Positions 1-11,912 of a stretch of 64,000 nucleotides of DNA are shown in pieces. A model generated the notes under the pieces. That model worked only from the letters and a program-made list of their open reading frames with translations, did no database searches and was not told the DNA's origin. Origin of the DNA: Linnemannia schmuckeri (lineage: Eukaryota > Mortierellomycota > Mortierellomycetes > Mortierellales > Mortierellaceae); contig JANATG010000015.1 in assembly GCA_029449235.1 (NCBI GenBank), forward strand, positions 806,001 to 870,000, in the 5' to 3' direction. The stretch's first letter is position 1, and each line of letters begins with the position of its first letter. A program made the position numbers and the translations under genes.

Positions 1-1278
1 TTTTTTATCATGCAAGCTGAGCAAACGCACTCAAAAAAAAAAAAAAAGCGCACACTCGCATCTGTCTGGCGCGCGCGCCTCACCTCCACTTTCACATTGG
101 TTCAGTGGTTCAGTTACATCCAAACATACATAAAAAGTGTCTGCTATAGGCACGGACTCCCTGTCCTATAACAAAGACAAACATACAAATAGAACAAAAG
201 GCGCCGTCAAATTGTGTGGGCCTCGGCGGTTTCTTCTATACAGGCAATGGTACCCTGAAGTAAGATCACTCAACCAGTTACCCCTGCCTCCTTGCCCCCG
301 CTCTACCCTGTCTTTCTCCCATCCCTCATCTCCATCCCATTTCCTATTTTCCGCTTTTAAGCAACAAACAAGTGGAAATTCAAAAAAAAAATCTTAAGCG
401 GGAAAAACATCGTTCCTGTGTTTGTGTGCCCGTTTCCTGGTGTAAATTTAGCAAATATTTCTTTTGGAGTGTTGTTGTTGTCCGCCATAACAACAGCAAC
501 CAACAGTAGTAATCGAAAAAGAGAGCCTGGATCGACAGACACACCGGGGCTTTTTTTGTCTGCGGGTGGTGCTGTACTCTGCACCGCTCATTTTTTGTTG
601 TTTTGGTGTCGGTTGCACAATCCGAGTCACATATGTAAAGTTTTTCATTCCTCTGGACCTAAGGAATGCCGACGAGGGTCGAGCTTGCTGGACCAGCAGA
701 GGATTTAAACACAGGGGAGAAAAGCGTTCATTCTTGGTTTCGCTGCTGAGTATGGCCAGAGGATCTGTCGTATACTTGGAATAGCGTTGTCAAAAGTAAC
801 AATAACGAAAACGCTAAGTGGAACACGACGACGAGGATTATGATAACGACCAAACACCCACCATTTCCATTGAAACAAAAAAAAAAGTCAGGAGTAAGGG
901 AAGACACGGTCAAAGTCTCAGTTGCACGATAGGAGATCGGAAGACAGATTCTCCTTGTTTGAGCAAGAGTCGATAATGAACGTGCCTCCTCGTCATAAAA
1001 TGAATATGCATCATGCCTTGCAATATCGTGTATTTATTTCAATGCTGATGCGAAAAAGAAGCAAAATCAAAGACTTGCTAGAACTTCGGCAAGGCTGTTC
1101 CTGTGTGAATGGCCTTCATTCCAAATTTGATGGGAAGCTGCCCTTTTTTATGACACAAGGCGGTCACACTCTTTAATTCTGGTGGCTGAGCTGCAAAGAC
1201 AATCTTTTTCCTTAGAAAAAAAAATATGCTACGGGCAAAGCACACAACTGCTCAAACCGACCTTCAAGTAGACAAGCA
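1..1278. other. Left-edge region without a recognisable gene
   Basis: No open frame here resembles a known protein, and the longer ones are made of low-complexity pyrimidine or purine runs. There is an A15 run near 33-47 and a short alternating GCGCGCGC tract near 70-79. The right part is presumably the promoter and 5' leader of PUS10, which starts at 1279. I see no clear TATA element. Confidence 0.5.
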
Positions 1279-2797
1279 ATGGCGAAACATGAGGCAGACA
1301 GTCTGGAAAATGTCGCAAAGAAACTGAAGCAAGACATGGACACAGACCAAACGTCAGGTACACCAACGCCAATGGGAGCATTGCATTCACTTCAGCTTCA
1401 CCCAACATAAAACATGCGTCTCTTCCTTACAAAAAACACAGACTTGACCGTTATACTTACTATTCCTCTTGTATCCTGGCTCCAACCAAACCTGCCCTGA
1501 CAGCACTCAAAGTCCGACTGGAGGGAGCACTTAGTGGAGGACTGAAAGAAATTATAAAGAACCCAGGATGCGTTGACGTCCTCTTCAGTGTCGACTGCTG
1601 TGGTCGCTGTATGCTTCGATTCCTCGGTGTCCGCGATTTTGAGATCTACGAGCTGTCGTCCAAGGAAATCAAGGAAATCCTCGCCAAATACCGCCAGACA
1701 ACTACATCAACAGTAACAGCAGCAGGAGGTGAAAAAACAGAAGTTGTTATGGATCAGGACGTGAAGGAGGAGAAGGAGACGATCTGCACGGCATGTGTCG
1801 GAACTGTACAATATGCCGGAGCTTTTGTCAAGGAGATTGTGGACCGCATGCAGAAGGAGGCCTATGTCACCAAGACCTTCAACATGAATGTCACCCTTCC
1901 TACCAGCACACTGATCAGGAACCACGCCATGGCAATCTACTGGAACCAAAAGCTCTCGTCCTACCCCACAGCACAAGTTGACATCAAGGAGATCTTTAAG
2001 CTTCTGATCAGCTGGCCCATTGAACGTCAGACAGGATTAACTCTAGACTTTGGTGTATGTCGATCTTCTCAACATTTGAAGGCTATTTGGTGTCATATGA
2101 GCAATTACAGATCAAACAATTATGCACTAATAGAACTTTCTTATTCTTGGCATAAATAGAGTGAACTCAGGATGCAGGTGGCGGTCAAGCATGAGGAGAC
2201 AAAGGACGACCACGTTTTCCTTTCCAAGATGAAGGAGTCAGGCCTGATCATCAAAACTAAGCGGGAAAACGTAAGCGCAGTCCAGATTTTTGATCTGCGT
2301 GAGTTCACTTTGTGTGACAAAGAGTTGTCTATTAATTCAACGTTCAATTATCTATGCTTGTAGCGGAAAACGATCGTTGTTGGCGATGGACGGCATCATG
2401 TTGTCAAGGCGCTCACCATGGTCAAGGACCACCGTTTCTCATCGTAAGTCGACCGAAAACAGGGTACCATTGGACACAATCAGCCTGGGTGGCAACATCC
2501 TCTAGACGACGTTCTAATATGATTCATGTCGCCCTTCATTTCATGGCTATAGATGTGGACATGTCCCCCCAATTCCTGTTTCGTCAAGGCCTCAGCTGGA
2601 ATCAATTGAGATGATGAGAGAGTCGGTATTTGTGGGCGGTCGTTATCTCAAGTACACTCGCGACGTTAGTCAGACGCCTTGGTCGATTGGAACCACCATG
2701 TTGGCCGAACTCTCAGTGTCGGGAATTGTTTGCGAAACTCTCAAGAACGCGTTCCACGCCGATGGTATGTTGATGATAACACACAGTCGAGCGCAAT

Positions 2798-2838
<41 letters not shown>

Positions 2839-3598
2839 GAAACGAAACACGATTAACAAGCGATCTTATCACCTCTTTTATGTGATGTAGAGTTCAAGTT
2901 TGTGACGGCGGGACGTGAAGATGCTAATGTCAGGATGTTGGGCAATGGGCGACCATTTTATGTCGAATTGGTGAACCCCAGGATACCCGTTCTGCCTTCC
3001 GAGACGATCAAGCGATTAGAAGGCGAGGTCAATACCATTATGCCAGACAAGGTCCAGATCCGTCATCTTGCCGCGCTTCGCCCAGAAGATACAAAGGTCA
3101 TCAAGGATGGTGAGGAGACCAAGACCAAGAGCTATAGTGCTCTGTGCTGGACATCCAAGCCTGTTACTCAAGCCATGATTGATGCTGTCAACGAGTATAA
3201 CGGAAAGGCCTTTTATGTGGAGCAGCAGACACCTATTCGCGTTCTTCAGAGGTAAGCAATCGAGGAGTGATGAGATTTTGATATGTCATGAAATCTTGAT
3301 ACGAGAGACGAATAGATTTCTAAACAATTATTCCACCTTCATATATTATGTACTTAGACGTGCCCAAATGATCCGTAAGAAGGAGATTCACTCGCTCAAA
3401 GCTTTCCCATTGGAGGGCCATTTCATGGTGGTGCATCTGCACACGGAAGCAGGCACCTATATCAAAGAGTTTGTTCACGGTGATCTTGGCCGCAACCAAC
3501 CCAGTCTGGCGTCTATTATTGACTGTGAAGCAGATATCATGGAACTGGACGTTCTTGAAGTTGATCTGGAGTTTCCTCCTCCAGAGTGTCTACCATAA
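1279..3598 (+). CDS. PUS10: tRNA pseudouridine synthase Pus10
   Basis: Seven exons close in frame: 1279-1357, 1396-2054, 2160-2270, 2364-2443, 2589-2764, 2891-3251, 3358-3598, giving 568 aa (human PUS10 is 529). The N-terminal domain carries the paired-cysteine zinc motif typical of the family: CCGRC in a CCGRCMLRFLGVR context, then CTACVG. The C-terminal catalytic domain contains TAGREDANVRMLGNGRPF; the Asp of GRED (about residue 379) is the expected catalytic aspartate. In this family the enzyme makes pseudouridine 54/55 in the T-loop of tRNAs in archaea and some eukaryotes, and human PUS10 also has a role in microRNA processing. The first intron, 38 nt, is unusually short but is needed to join the frames. 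Intron 5 contains an A39 run. S. cerevisiae lacks this gene and uses Pus4. Identity is firm; exon 1 is the least certain part. Confidence 0.93.
2799..2837 (+). repeat. Poly(A) run of 39 nt in PUS10 intron 5
   Basis: This is an uninterrupted A39 homopolymer inside the intron between the GMML-type catalytic exons of PUS10, followed by short CGAAA-type repeats. It lies about 50 nt upstream of the acceptor and does not disturb the reading frame. Its exact length is likely to vary between reads and strains. Confidence 0.95.
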
Positions 3599-4284
3599 GC
3601 TTTTTTCTCGAACCGCATAATTAAAGAGGGCATTGCTTAAGGAGATTTGTGTTGACAAATTTTTTATTCAGGGGTGCTTGATTGGACGGCTGCATTAGGG
3701 CTTAGCACAGCCTTGTTTGTCGCCACCAAAAATGTTGATTGTTGGAAAATGGATCGGGCTACACTTGAACTTCACTCCCACACCATTTGTTCGATGGCCG
3801 TGTTTTTTCGCAAATATACACACCTTGTGTTGTTGCAGCAGCACTACCAGCACTCCTGTGGGTGGCCACCAGCGCCAGGACCAAGGACACTACGACGGCA
3901 TCCGTCCAACTACACTGGTCTTCGATCCCAATGAGGATACAACCAACGTCCTACAACAGCGGCTTTCAGCATCAGTTGCTACATTGCAGCTATCGATATA
4001 ACACTTTCCATTGCCCTTGTGGATGTGAGCGTGATCAAGGCTGAGGATATTAACTTCTCAGCCCTTCATTGGCTCTCTCGTTTTATGCAGTTAAAAAAAA
4101 TGGCTTGCGAACAAGTTTATTTTTGTAAGGCTGTATTGTGCATTAAGTCTAAGTTTCCTCTGCAGCCACCGCTTGTACAGTAGCAGTAAGTTATTGGAGA
4201 GTAGTTGCATGCAGTTTGGTTTGATTTTTGACTTTCTTTTAATATGGCTTGTCACTGATTAACAAACAGATATTGTCGCTGGTG

Positions 4285-4343
<59 letters not shown>

Positions 4344-4464
4344 ATACATCATCTCTGCATTTCGATGGCGTACTGTTTACTGCAAAGAAAAGAGGATCGA
4401 GAAAGGGTATTCGTTCATGAAGTAATGAATGAAAGTGAGCAACTGAGAGAGTGACATTACTTTT
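3599..4464. other. PUS10 3' flank and intergenic DNA with a poly(A) run of 54 nt
   Basis: No coding sequence is recognised. The segment holds the 3' flank of PUS10 and, at 4288-4341, the longest homopolymer in the window (A54). Short open frames at 3674-4044 have no family resemblance and overlap one another in three frames, which is typical of non-coding DNA. Confidence 0.6.
4288..4341 (+). repeat. Poly(A) run of 54 nt
   Basis: This is an uninterrupted A54 run between PUS10 and the decayed secreted-protein gene, the longest homopolymer in the window. It could be an ancient poly(A) insertion tail or a slippage-expanded tract. I see no flanking target-site duplication and no element body beside it. 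Confidence 0.95.
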
Positions 4465-5070
4465 TTAAAACGCAGTGGCAGCGGCGGCATCACAGGCGGT
4501 CTTGGTAGCAGGGCACTCAGGAACAACGGTAACGGTCTTATAGACGACACAGTCCTTTTATATTTTGCCTCCATTTTTGAGAGCCTTCAAGCTATCCGCA
4601 AACTCATCACCCTCGCCAGCAAACCCATCTTCCTCATTGTTGTCGGTGTACTCACTTTCATCATACTCCACATCCTCCTCCTCGTCGAGCTCGGATCCTG
4701 TAGCAAGGTCGTACAAAATGGCGAGGGTCTCTTCCGGAGACTGAAGCTCTTGCTGGTCCTTCGTACCGAGGGTGGTCTAGGCAACGGCAAGCTCATTTTG
4801 CTTTTCGTGATGATGATGCTTATTCTGCTCGATTTTCTTTCCATGATACTTCTTGGAAGTCTTGCGATGCTGCCTGTTCTTGCCACGTAGGTCCAAGTTC
4901 TTGTCCTCCTCAATTCGGGCAAAGACTTTGACACGTTCCTGGAGTTCAGCATCGGTAGGGTATACAAGTTCGACGATGGCAGAGTGTGGTGCAGCGGCAG
5001 CGGCGCCTTGAGCCAACATGGAGCCAGGTAAGACTAATGAGTAAACTCCAATGATGGTGGCGAAGTGCAA
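4465..5070 (-). pseudogene. Decayed gene for a small secreted acidic/His-rich protein
   Basis: One frame runs for 606 nt without an indel (201 sense positions) but carries three point lesions. At 5068-5070 a TTG sits where the initiator is expected, directly before a secretion-like leader (HFATIIGVYSLVLPGSMLAQ then an Ala-rich stretch). An in-frame TAG lies at 4777-4779 and an in-frame TAA at 4558-4560. The frame after each stop still looks coding: an acidic block (LDEEEDVEYDESEY) and a Cys-containing tail (VPECPATKTACDAAAATAF) that ends at a proper TAA at 4465. No in-frame ATG exists upstream before a stop, and the only internal one is 16 codons into the leader. I tested GT-AG introns across both stops, and those I tried shift the frame. 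Most likely it is a recently inactivated gene for a small secreted protein of unknown function; assembly errors or stop-codon readthrough are the alternatives. Confidence 0.6.
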
Positions 5071-5825
5071 TGACAGGTTTTGTGAAGGGAGTGAAAAGAA
5101 AGTGGTTGTGGCGGTGACTATGAGGGAAACGTAGAAAAAAACGGCAGGTAAAGATAAATATAAAAGGGGTGAGGAAAAAGGAGAATATGGGAAGCTGATG
5201 ATTTTTAACTATCTGATCCTGCTCCGTCCTTTTATTAACATTCGAAGCAATTCCTCATGTCTTTAGGTTTATTCTTTTGTTTTTACGACTCATCTTTGTG
5301 CTTCGTACAACAGGCCATTGGGTGGGATGAGAACCCTATGTTCCGAAAAGACGGCATAGATGATCCTTTGGCGGATTGCTTTTCGCACTAGAGAGCTTTC
5401 TGTTTGTCGTAGTGAGAAGAAGTAAAGCAGAGCGTAATAAAATGATAGAGCTTGTTCCCGTATGGACTATGTATCAGCGACAATACCAATAAGTCTATGA
5501 GAACTGCTTTATATCCAGGTTTTCTTCCTGGCTGTGGTAGGGAATATGGTGTGTGATTGGCTTTAGAGATGAGACACTAACGCTGATTAAGTCGGAAGAC
5601 AAAGCACCACGCGCGTTAAACAAGTGGCGCGTAAAAGTGGAGCTTACTGCATGTGACGTGCGCTATACTTGAGTGAGGAACCGCCAAGCAGAGCTTTCCT
5701 CGTGGCACTCGAACCTTTCGTAAAAGAGTGGACTTGCCCGCTTGTACTCCCAAGTTGCCCGTGTTCTTTAGTCACTTATTGTTCCGAAGGAAAAGAGGAA
5801 GAGCACTTGTTTATGTCAAGCGGCT

Positions 5826-5862
5826 GTTTGGTTTGTTTGTTTTGTTTGTTTTGTTTGTTTGT
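5826..5862 (+). repeat. TTTG/TTTTG microsatellite
   Basis: Tandem TTTG units with TTTTG variants cover about 37 nt in non-coding DNA. They are responsible for the spurious Phe/Val/Leu/Cys-rich frames on both strands here. Confidence 0.9.
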
Positions 5863-7942
5863 AGCACTGGAGAATTCCAACCATCCAACCCAAAATATAA
5901 AAAACAAAAATTCCAATCGGGCTCGAATTTCGATCCTTTGGTCGCATGTTTCGTCCAACTTTTCTCTTTCTCACATAAAAATGCTGGAGTGGGATCGCAG
6001 CTTACGGGGGTGGAGAACAAAAGACTTGGACATTTGTTACGTGGATGACTTTTTGTCTAGAGAGGTGTAGAATGGTAGGCGGGCGAGCGTGTTCCAACGT
6101 AGAAGTCTTGTTCTCTCTCAAAAGAAAGTGAGCAAAAGCTTAGAATGGCGTGGTCGGTGAGTATGGTAGATAGACGAGGAGGACATATCCGTAATTTTAC
6201 TAATGAACAATAATGAACCAGCATGTGTTTGCATTTACATCTGTCTTCTCTTTTGCCGCAGGTACGACCTATAACTTCTTTCGATCGAAGCATACAACCG
6301 AGCGCGCGCTAGGACTTCATCGGCACAATCAACACAACAACAAGAAACGTCAGCTGGGCAAATAACACTTTTGTTTTCGTAAGCATTGTCAAGGGTCGGT
6401 TTGGACTACCCGTCTGGCTAGAAGGATATCTTCCAATGAAAGGAGTGATTGATGGCGGGACGAAGACCTTTCATAGTCCCTTTATTCTTTCTCAAGCAGA
6501 CAAGGTGTAAAGTATGAAGCGAGTTGACGACAATGCTCTCTCGCTTTTTGTTTGGTAGGCAAAAAAGATGGGGAAGAGAGCGAAGGTAAAGCAAGGTCGT
6601 TTGGTTGAGTTGTAACCTTCTCCCCGCAAAATGTGAATTCCTTTTTTTGGGTAGACTCTCGTACTACACTTCTCTCCCCGCCTTCTACTCAGCCCTTCAA
6701 TGCAATACAAAACTAAAAGGTTAGAAGAACGATGAAAGGTCAGAAGGCTATTTGGACATTTTGAAGCACCTCCTGGTTTGTCACTCACTTTCATAAGAAC
6801 ACCTCAAAAGGAAGAAATCATAATGGTTTTTTTGCGGGGAAGGGAGTTGTTACATGTTGTGAGTTGGACATGAGCAAAAGTGTCGAAAGGTTGCCCACAT
6901 ATGTTTGCGTAGGCGCATGTGTTGTGTTTGTGCTCTTGGCGAACTACTTGTAATCAACAAATCTGCAATCGCAGGAAAAAAAACGCCCAATGCTCTCTCA
7001 ATCTCTTTGCTGAATGAAGGGAGTACAAGAGGCATATGAGAATTTGTTCTTGGTCAAGTGCACAAAGGTAAGGAAGGGTATGTATTTTGCCCGGGAAAAC
7101 CAAAAGCGATAAGTTAACGCGATCTGTTGTTGATGTTGTTTTGCTTTGTTTACTTCTTGCTGTCAAGATCACTTGTTGACGCAAGGACTCCAACTAAATG
7201 AATGCCAACAACATAATCAATAACAGATAGGACGTGCTGAAGCAGGCAATAGCATATTAACTACAGGGCGTTCCCTTATTGTGCACAACAAGTTTGCCAC
7301 CATTTTGTATTCCTACCCTTTGATTTGCTATCATGAACAGAAACAGGGGTTCCAACAAGCGTCCGAACAATCCTTCTCTGCATTTAGATAAACGATCAGG
7401 AACCCGCCAAAAGATCCGGCACAAAAGCTGCTATGTGTGTTGATCGGAGATTCCTTGATTAAAGGAAATATTTTATTCTTCGCATCCCCATTCGGTTCAC
7501 AAGGAGCCTCAAGAGATAACTATCAAACACATGGTGCGAACCCTCGTGTCTACAGAATGTAGATACATTTTTTGTTCTTTCTTGTCTATCTCTGAGAACT
7601 AATTGGTCGTCGGATATCTGTTTTGTTCTTCCTTTGTTTCTCAGACAAATCGCCGGTTCACCAATTGAGGAAATCGTCACTGAAAAAAAAAAGGAATGGC
7701 GCCTGCTATGCGAGCGACACAACACTCCCACTCCGTTCTTCATTGAAATCGAATCGATGAAGCTATGGTCAATAGAGAAGGATAAGGTGTAGAACCATTA
7801 CGAAACCCCGATATGAAAGCTACCACGTCAAGATAGGAGGATGGACATGTCGTAGATTTCTTTGCTCCCTGGTTGGATCGAAAAATGCGGGGTCGCAAGA
7901 AAAAAGTTGGCTCTGTTGGATCATGACTCGAAGGGAGGCTCG

Positions 7943-7944
<2 letters not shown>

Positions 7945-7980
<36 letters not shown>
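7945..7980 (+). repeat. T30 run followed by A6
   Basis: A homopolymer of 30 T is joined directly to 6 A in the gene-free segment upstream of the purine permease. There are no flanking repeats that would mark a retroposed copy. Confidence 0.95.
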
Positions 7981-9519
7981 GCGACAATGACAAAACGAAA
8001 GGGAGAGGGATAAGAAGTAGACGAGAGCAAAAAGAGCAAAACGCACAAAAAAGGTGAGATGCAAAATGCGGGGGAGGTAAGAATAAATAAGGGTGCTAGA
8101 CCATTGGGTCACCCAATATGCAAGACCATTAGAGCCAACGCAACCTTGGGGTTTCATGGCCTTGATTGGATGGACCGGACAAACCAGGCATGCGCAAGAC
8201 GCCCAACGGTCGACGGTCCAATCAGCATCGAGGCCTCATATGTGTCCCTTGCGGTTTGTCCCTTTTTTGATTTGAGAGATGCTTTGACTTTGCTAAATCT
8301 TGTTACCGAGGGACAAAAAAAATTGTAAAAAACGCGGGCAACTCTAATGCATTAAGCGTGTGTATACGTTACAGCTTGGTTCCTTTTTCTTTCTTTTCCT
8401 TTCAAGTAATCGTTCGTGACCAAACAGCAGCAACAAAAAAACATGGATCCATTACTCGTTTGTTCACAACCGCCAGGCACCCCATTCGTTCATCCATTCG
8501 TCTCATTTTGTTTTTTTTGTCCGAAGGGAAAAGATAGGAACTACGGAAATTAGGAAACACCTGTTGAGCGAGTGAAAAGAAGAGTCTAAACGAGTTAGCC
8601 TAAGATCAATCGACACTCCACTTTTTTAATGTTCTTAATACACGGTTCCGTAAAGGGTAGGTGGAGAGGGTGGAGTCAAGTTGAACAAGAAGGCCAACTA
8701 GCTGACTCCAGGGCATGACATATTAAACAAGCCATATCCCTTCTTTGAAGGACTGATGAGTCGTATCCACAGAGCCATAGCAGCATACTATTCAACTCAA
8801 TTGGCGTACCTATTCTATGTATGTTTGTTGCTTTCAACATAAACTCACACCATTCGTTGCATCGACTTCAGCCCCTTTCTATTGTCGCTTCTCATGGTCA
8901 AGGCATACTATGTTTTTTGCTTTGTCCAATTCCCCCGCAATCTTTTTTCGATTCCGACGTTGTTGACATCGCCATCTTTTTTGTCCCACCACTCCACGGA
9001 CAAAAAAACAGGGTCGAGTATTGAGGTGGAGACGACAATGAAAACAAAACGGAAAGGCAATTGGTCGAGATTGGGTGGGGTAAACAAGAAAAAGGGTCAA
9101 AGTTGTGGCAAGGGAAGAAAAAAAAAGTGGACAGGGGTGAAGAGGCCGAGATCGAGCGGAGCAAGAAAAAAAGTGGAAAACCTTGACCCCGCATTCTGCC
9201 ATGATAGGCAGTTGGTGCTCTCAAGGCACAAAAAAGGCCCTGCTGACTCTCTCTGACGGAGAGGAAAGACTCTGACTAACTCGGTACTCTCTAGTGTATA
9301 TACTCTGAACTTTTTTCTTTTACCAGGGAGAAGGAAAGACTGAATTGGAGAGAGTAACGAAAGAGCGAGGGTTAAGGAAAGTTCAAGAAGAAGCAAGTTC
9401 AAAGAAAAAAAAGTAGGTGCATCCAGGAAGGACACAAACACAAACAAATAAACAAACTAACAGGCTGCACTAACACAAGCAGCCAGGTGTATGTGTGCAA
9501 AAGAAACACTCATCCGCAG

Positions 9520-9560
9520 CGATAAAAGTGTTCTCTTTCAACAACACTTCTCATATAAAT
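9520..9560 (+). promoter_or_regulatory. Core promoter region of the purine permease gene
   Basis: A TATA-like TATAAAT lies at 9554-9560, about 150 nt before the ATG at 9709, and the leader between them is strongly pyrimidine-rich, as is common in fungal promoters. CGATAA at 9520-9525 matches the fungal GATA-factor site HGATAR. Further matches are TGATAG at 9202-9207 and AGATAG at 8532-8537. Purine permeases of this family in Aspergillus are under nitrogen control through the GATA factor AreA, so similar control is plausible here. That is inference, because such short motifs occur often by chance. Confidence 0.35.
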
Positions 9561-9708
9561 ACCAACGCCATCGTTGCCTCTTTCCTTCTCTTTTTTTTTC
9601 TTTTCTCCTCAGATCTAATCTCAACCCTGTCCCTTCCTCAACAGCAGCGCTTCTTCTTCCCTTTCCTCCTTCTCTTCAATCCATTCATAATATCCCCCTT
9701 GCTCGGTT

Positions 9709-11672
9709 ATGACTGAAATCACACAGCAGCCGGCAGTGGCAACGCCACCAGTATATATCCTCGACCCCCACGCCAACCGCACAAAGGAAGAAGATATCGA
9801 TCTCTCTCACACCGTTGGCAAATTTCCCACCTGGACCACCGTCCAAGAGTCTCTCGGCACCCGTACCGGCTGGTTTGGCGACTATGACTATGGTTTTCTC
9901 TGCATGCCCACCTTGCCTGGATTGACCAAGGTCACCAGAATCCCTCCCTTCTTCGGATTGAAGGACCGCCTCCCCCTTGTTCTCGCCATCGTCATGGGTA
10001 TGTTTCTTATTACATCATTGCCTGCCTATTGTCCCTTGAACGTAGATGACTTCTTTGAACACCAATTGACCTTTCATTTCTCTCGTTTTTCTACTTGCAA
10101 TGAACAGGCTTCCAGCACGCGTTAGCCATGATTGCTGGAGTTGTCACCCCTGCATTGATCATGTCAGGAAGCGGCAAGAACGGCCTCAACTTCTCGCCTG
10201 CCATGCGCACACAAATGATTTCAACCTCCTTGATTACCTCCGGCTTGCTCTCCCTTGTTCAAATCACCCGCTTCCGTCTTGGTCGCAGTCGCTACTTCCT
10301 CGGCACAGGACTACTTTCAGTCGTCGGTACCTCCTTCATCTTCCTCCCCGTTCTTCAATCGTCCGTCGCTAACATGTATGCCTCTGGATTCTGCCCCAGT
10401 ACCGTTGACCCCACTACCGGAAACATCACCTACATGTCCTGCCCTGACGCCTGGGGTGCCTTCCTCGGTACCTGCATGATCTGCAGTTTCCTGCCTATCA
10501 TCTTGTCGTTCCTGCCTCCCAAGGTCTTGAAGAAGGTCTTCCCTCCTATTGTCACCGGTGTTACTGTCATGATGATTGGTGTTCATCTGGTCACTTCTGG
10601 TATGGGTCAGTGGGGTGGTGGAAACGGCCCTTGCAAGTCCAAACCCACGACTGGTCTTTTTGTCAACTGCCCCAACAACAACGCCCCCCGTGCTGCACCC
10701 TGGGGTGATGCTCAATGGATCGGACTCGGTTTCCTTGTCTTCTCGATTATTATGATTGTCGAGTTCTTTGGATCGCCCTTCATGAAGAACGCCCAGGTCG
10801 TCATTGGTCTCATTGTCGGATTGATTGTCGCCGTCGCCTGTGGTTACACCACCAAGGAGTCTGTCGATGCTGCTCCTGTTGTCACCTTCCTCTGGACCCG
10901 CACCTACAAGATCGGCGTCTACGCACCGGCCGTTATTCCGCTACTAATTACATACACCCTGGCCATGGTCGAGTCCATTGGTGACATCACCGCTTCCTGC
11001 GAGGTCTCCCAGTTGTCGGTCGAGGGTCGTGAGTTCGAGTCCCGCCTTCAAGGTGGTATTCTTGCCGACGGTATTGCCGGCATGTTGGCCCCTCTCTTCA
11101 TGAACTCGCCCATGTCTTGCTATGCCCAAAACAATGGAATCATCTCCCTGACCCGCTGCGCCAACACCATGGCCGGCTACATGTGCTGCCTCTTCTTGGT
11201 CCTCATGGGTGTCTTCTCCAAGTTTGGAGCGCTATTCCTCATGGTCCCCGATGCGGTCCTCGGAGGCATGACCACTTTCCTCTTCTCCAGCGTCGTGGTC
11301 TCTGGTATCCGCATCTTGTCCTTCCTCCCCTGGACCCGTCGTGAGCGCTTCATTGTTGCTGCCGCTTTGACCCTTGGTGTCGGCACCTCAGTCGTCCCCG
11401 GAGTCTTCACCCACATGTTCAACTACACCGGCACCAATGCCTTTGTCCTCTCATTGATCAACTCGGCCAACATTGTTCTCGACACCGGTTTCGCCCTGGC
11501 TGCCATCGTCTCGTGCCTGTTGAACGCCTTGCTCCCTGCCAACCCTCCCATGGCCGCCGAGCCCATCATCGACCGCCACGGCCCCATCCCCTCCGACAAG
11601 GAGATCCAGGAGATGAACATCGAGGCCCAGTCCATTCACGAAAGCATGCTCAACGACAAGACTCGCCACTAA
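9709..11672 (+). CDS. Uric acid/xanthine permease, NCS2 (NAT) family
   Basis: Two exons, 9709-9997 and 10108-11672, give 617 aa (Aspergillus UapA and UapC are about 575-580). The intron cuts the codon before GFQHALAMIAG, the conserved TM1 segment of nucleobase-ascorbate transporters (Gln at about residue 99). The NAT signature is intact as QNNGIISLTR at about residue 437, followed by CANTMAG as in UapA. Many hydrophobic segments fit the 14-helix fold. The protein is expected to sit in the plasma membrane and import uric acid and xanthine with protons for use as nitrogen source. Its N-terminus starts MTEITQQP, and the ATG is preceded by a TATA-containing, CT-rich leader. It converges on the GT15-like gene, with 240 nt between stops. 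Family assignment is firm; the substrate is inferred from the UapA-like signature. Confidence 0.95.
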
Positions 11673-11912
11673 TTCCTCTCTGGCAGGACATCCTTTTAAG
11701 ATGTCCTCTCAGAAAACTGGTCTCACACTCCCAGTCTAAAAAAATTGTATACCAAGTTTTTCTTATTCTTCTCTCACCCTCTTTTTACTTTCTATTATTT
11801 TTCTTTGTACATAACAACGAGAAGATGCCAAAAGCTACAACAATAAATAAACAACCTATTTTATCTCCTTTATTTACGCGAATATTTTGTTTGTTTTCCT
11901 GAAAAAGTCACT

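Larger units (their letters stand above)
5071..9708. other. 4.6-kb stretch with no recognisable gene
   Basis: I find no protein family, tRNA or transposon in this segment. It contains a TTTG microsatellite (5826-5862), a T30 run followed by A6 (7945-7980), and a small palindrome flanked by 8-nt direct repeats (8098-8130). The right end is the purine-permease promoter. The longest open frames (for example 5669-6070 and 8882-9256) are low complexity and have overlapping competitors on both strands. The minus strand at about 5152-5168 reads TTATATTTA upstream of the decayed secreted-protein gene and may be its old TATA element. Confidence 0.55.

Noticed and set aside
5669..6070. A 133-codon open frame on the plus strand
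   Set aside because: It is driven by the TTTG microsatellite, has equally long rivals on both strands, shows no family resemblance and no sensible exon chain.
8882..9256. A 124-codon Lys/Arg-rich open frame upstream of the purine permease
   Set aside because: It comes from purine-rich promoter DNA; three other frames are open over the same span, and none looks like a protein family.
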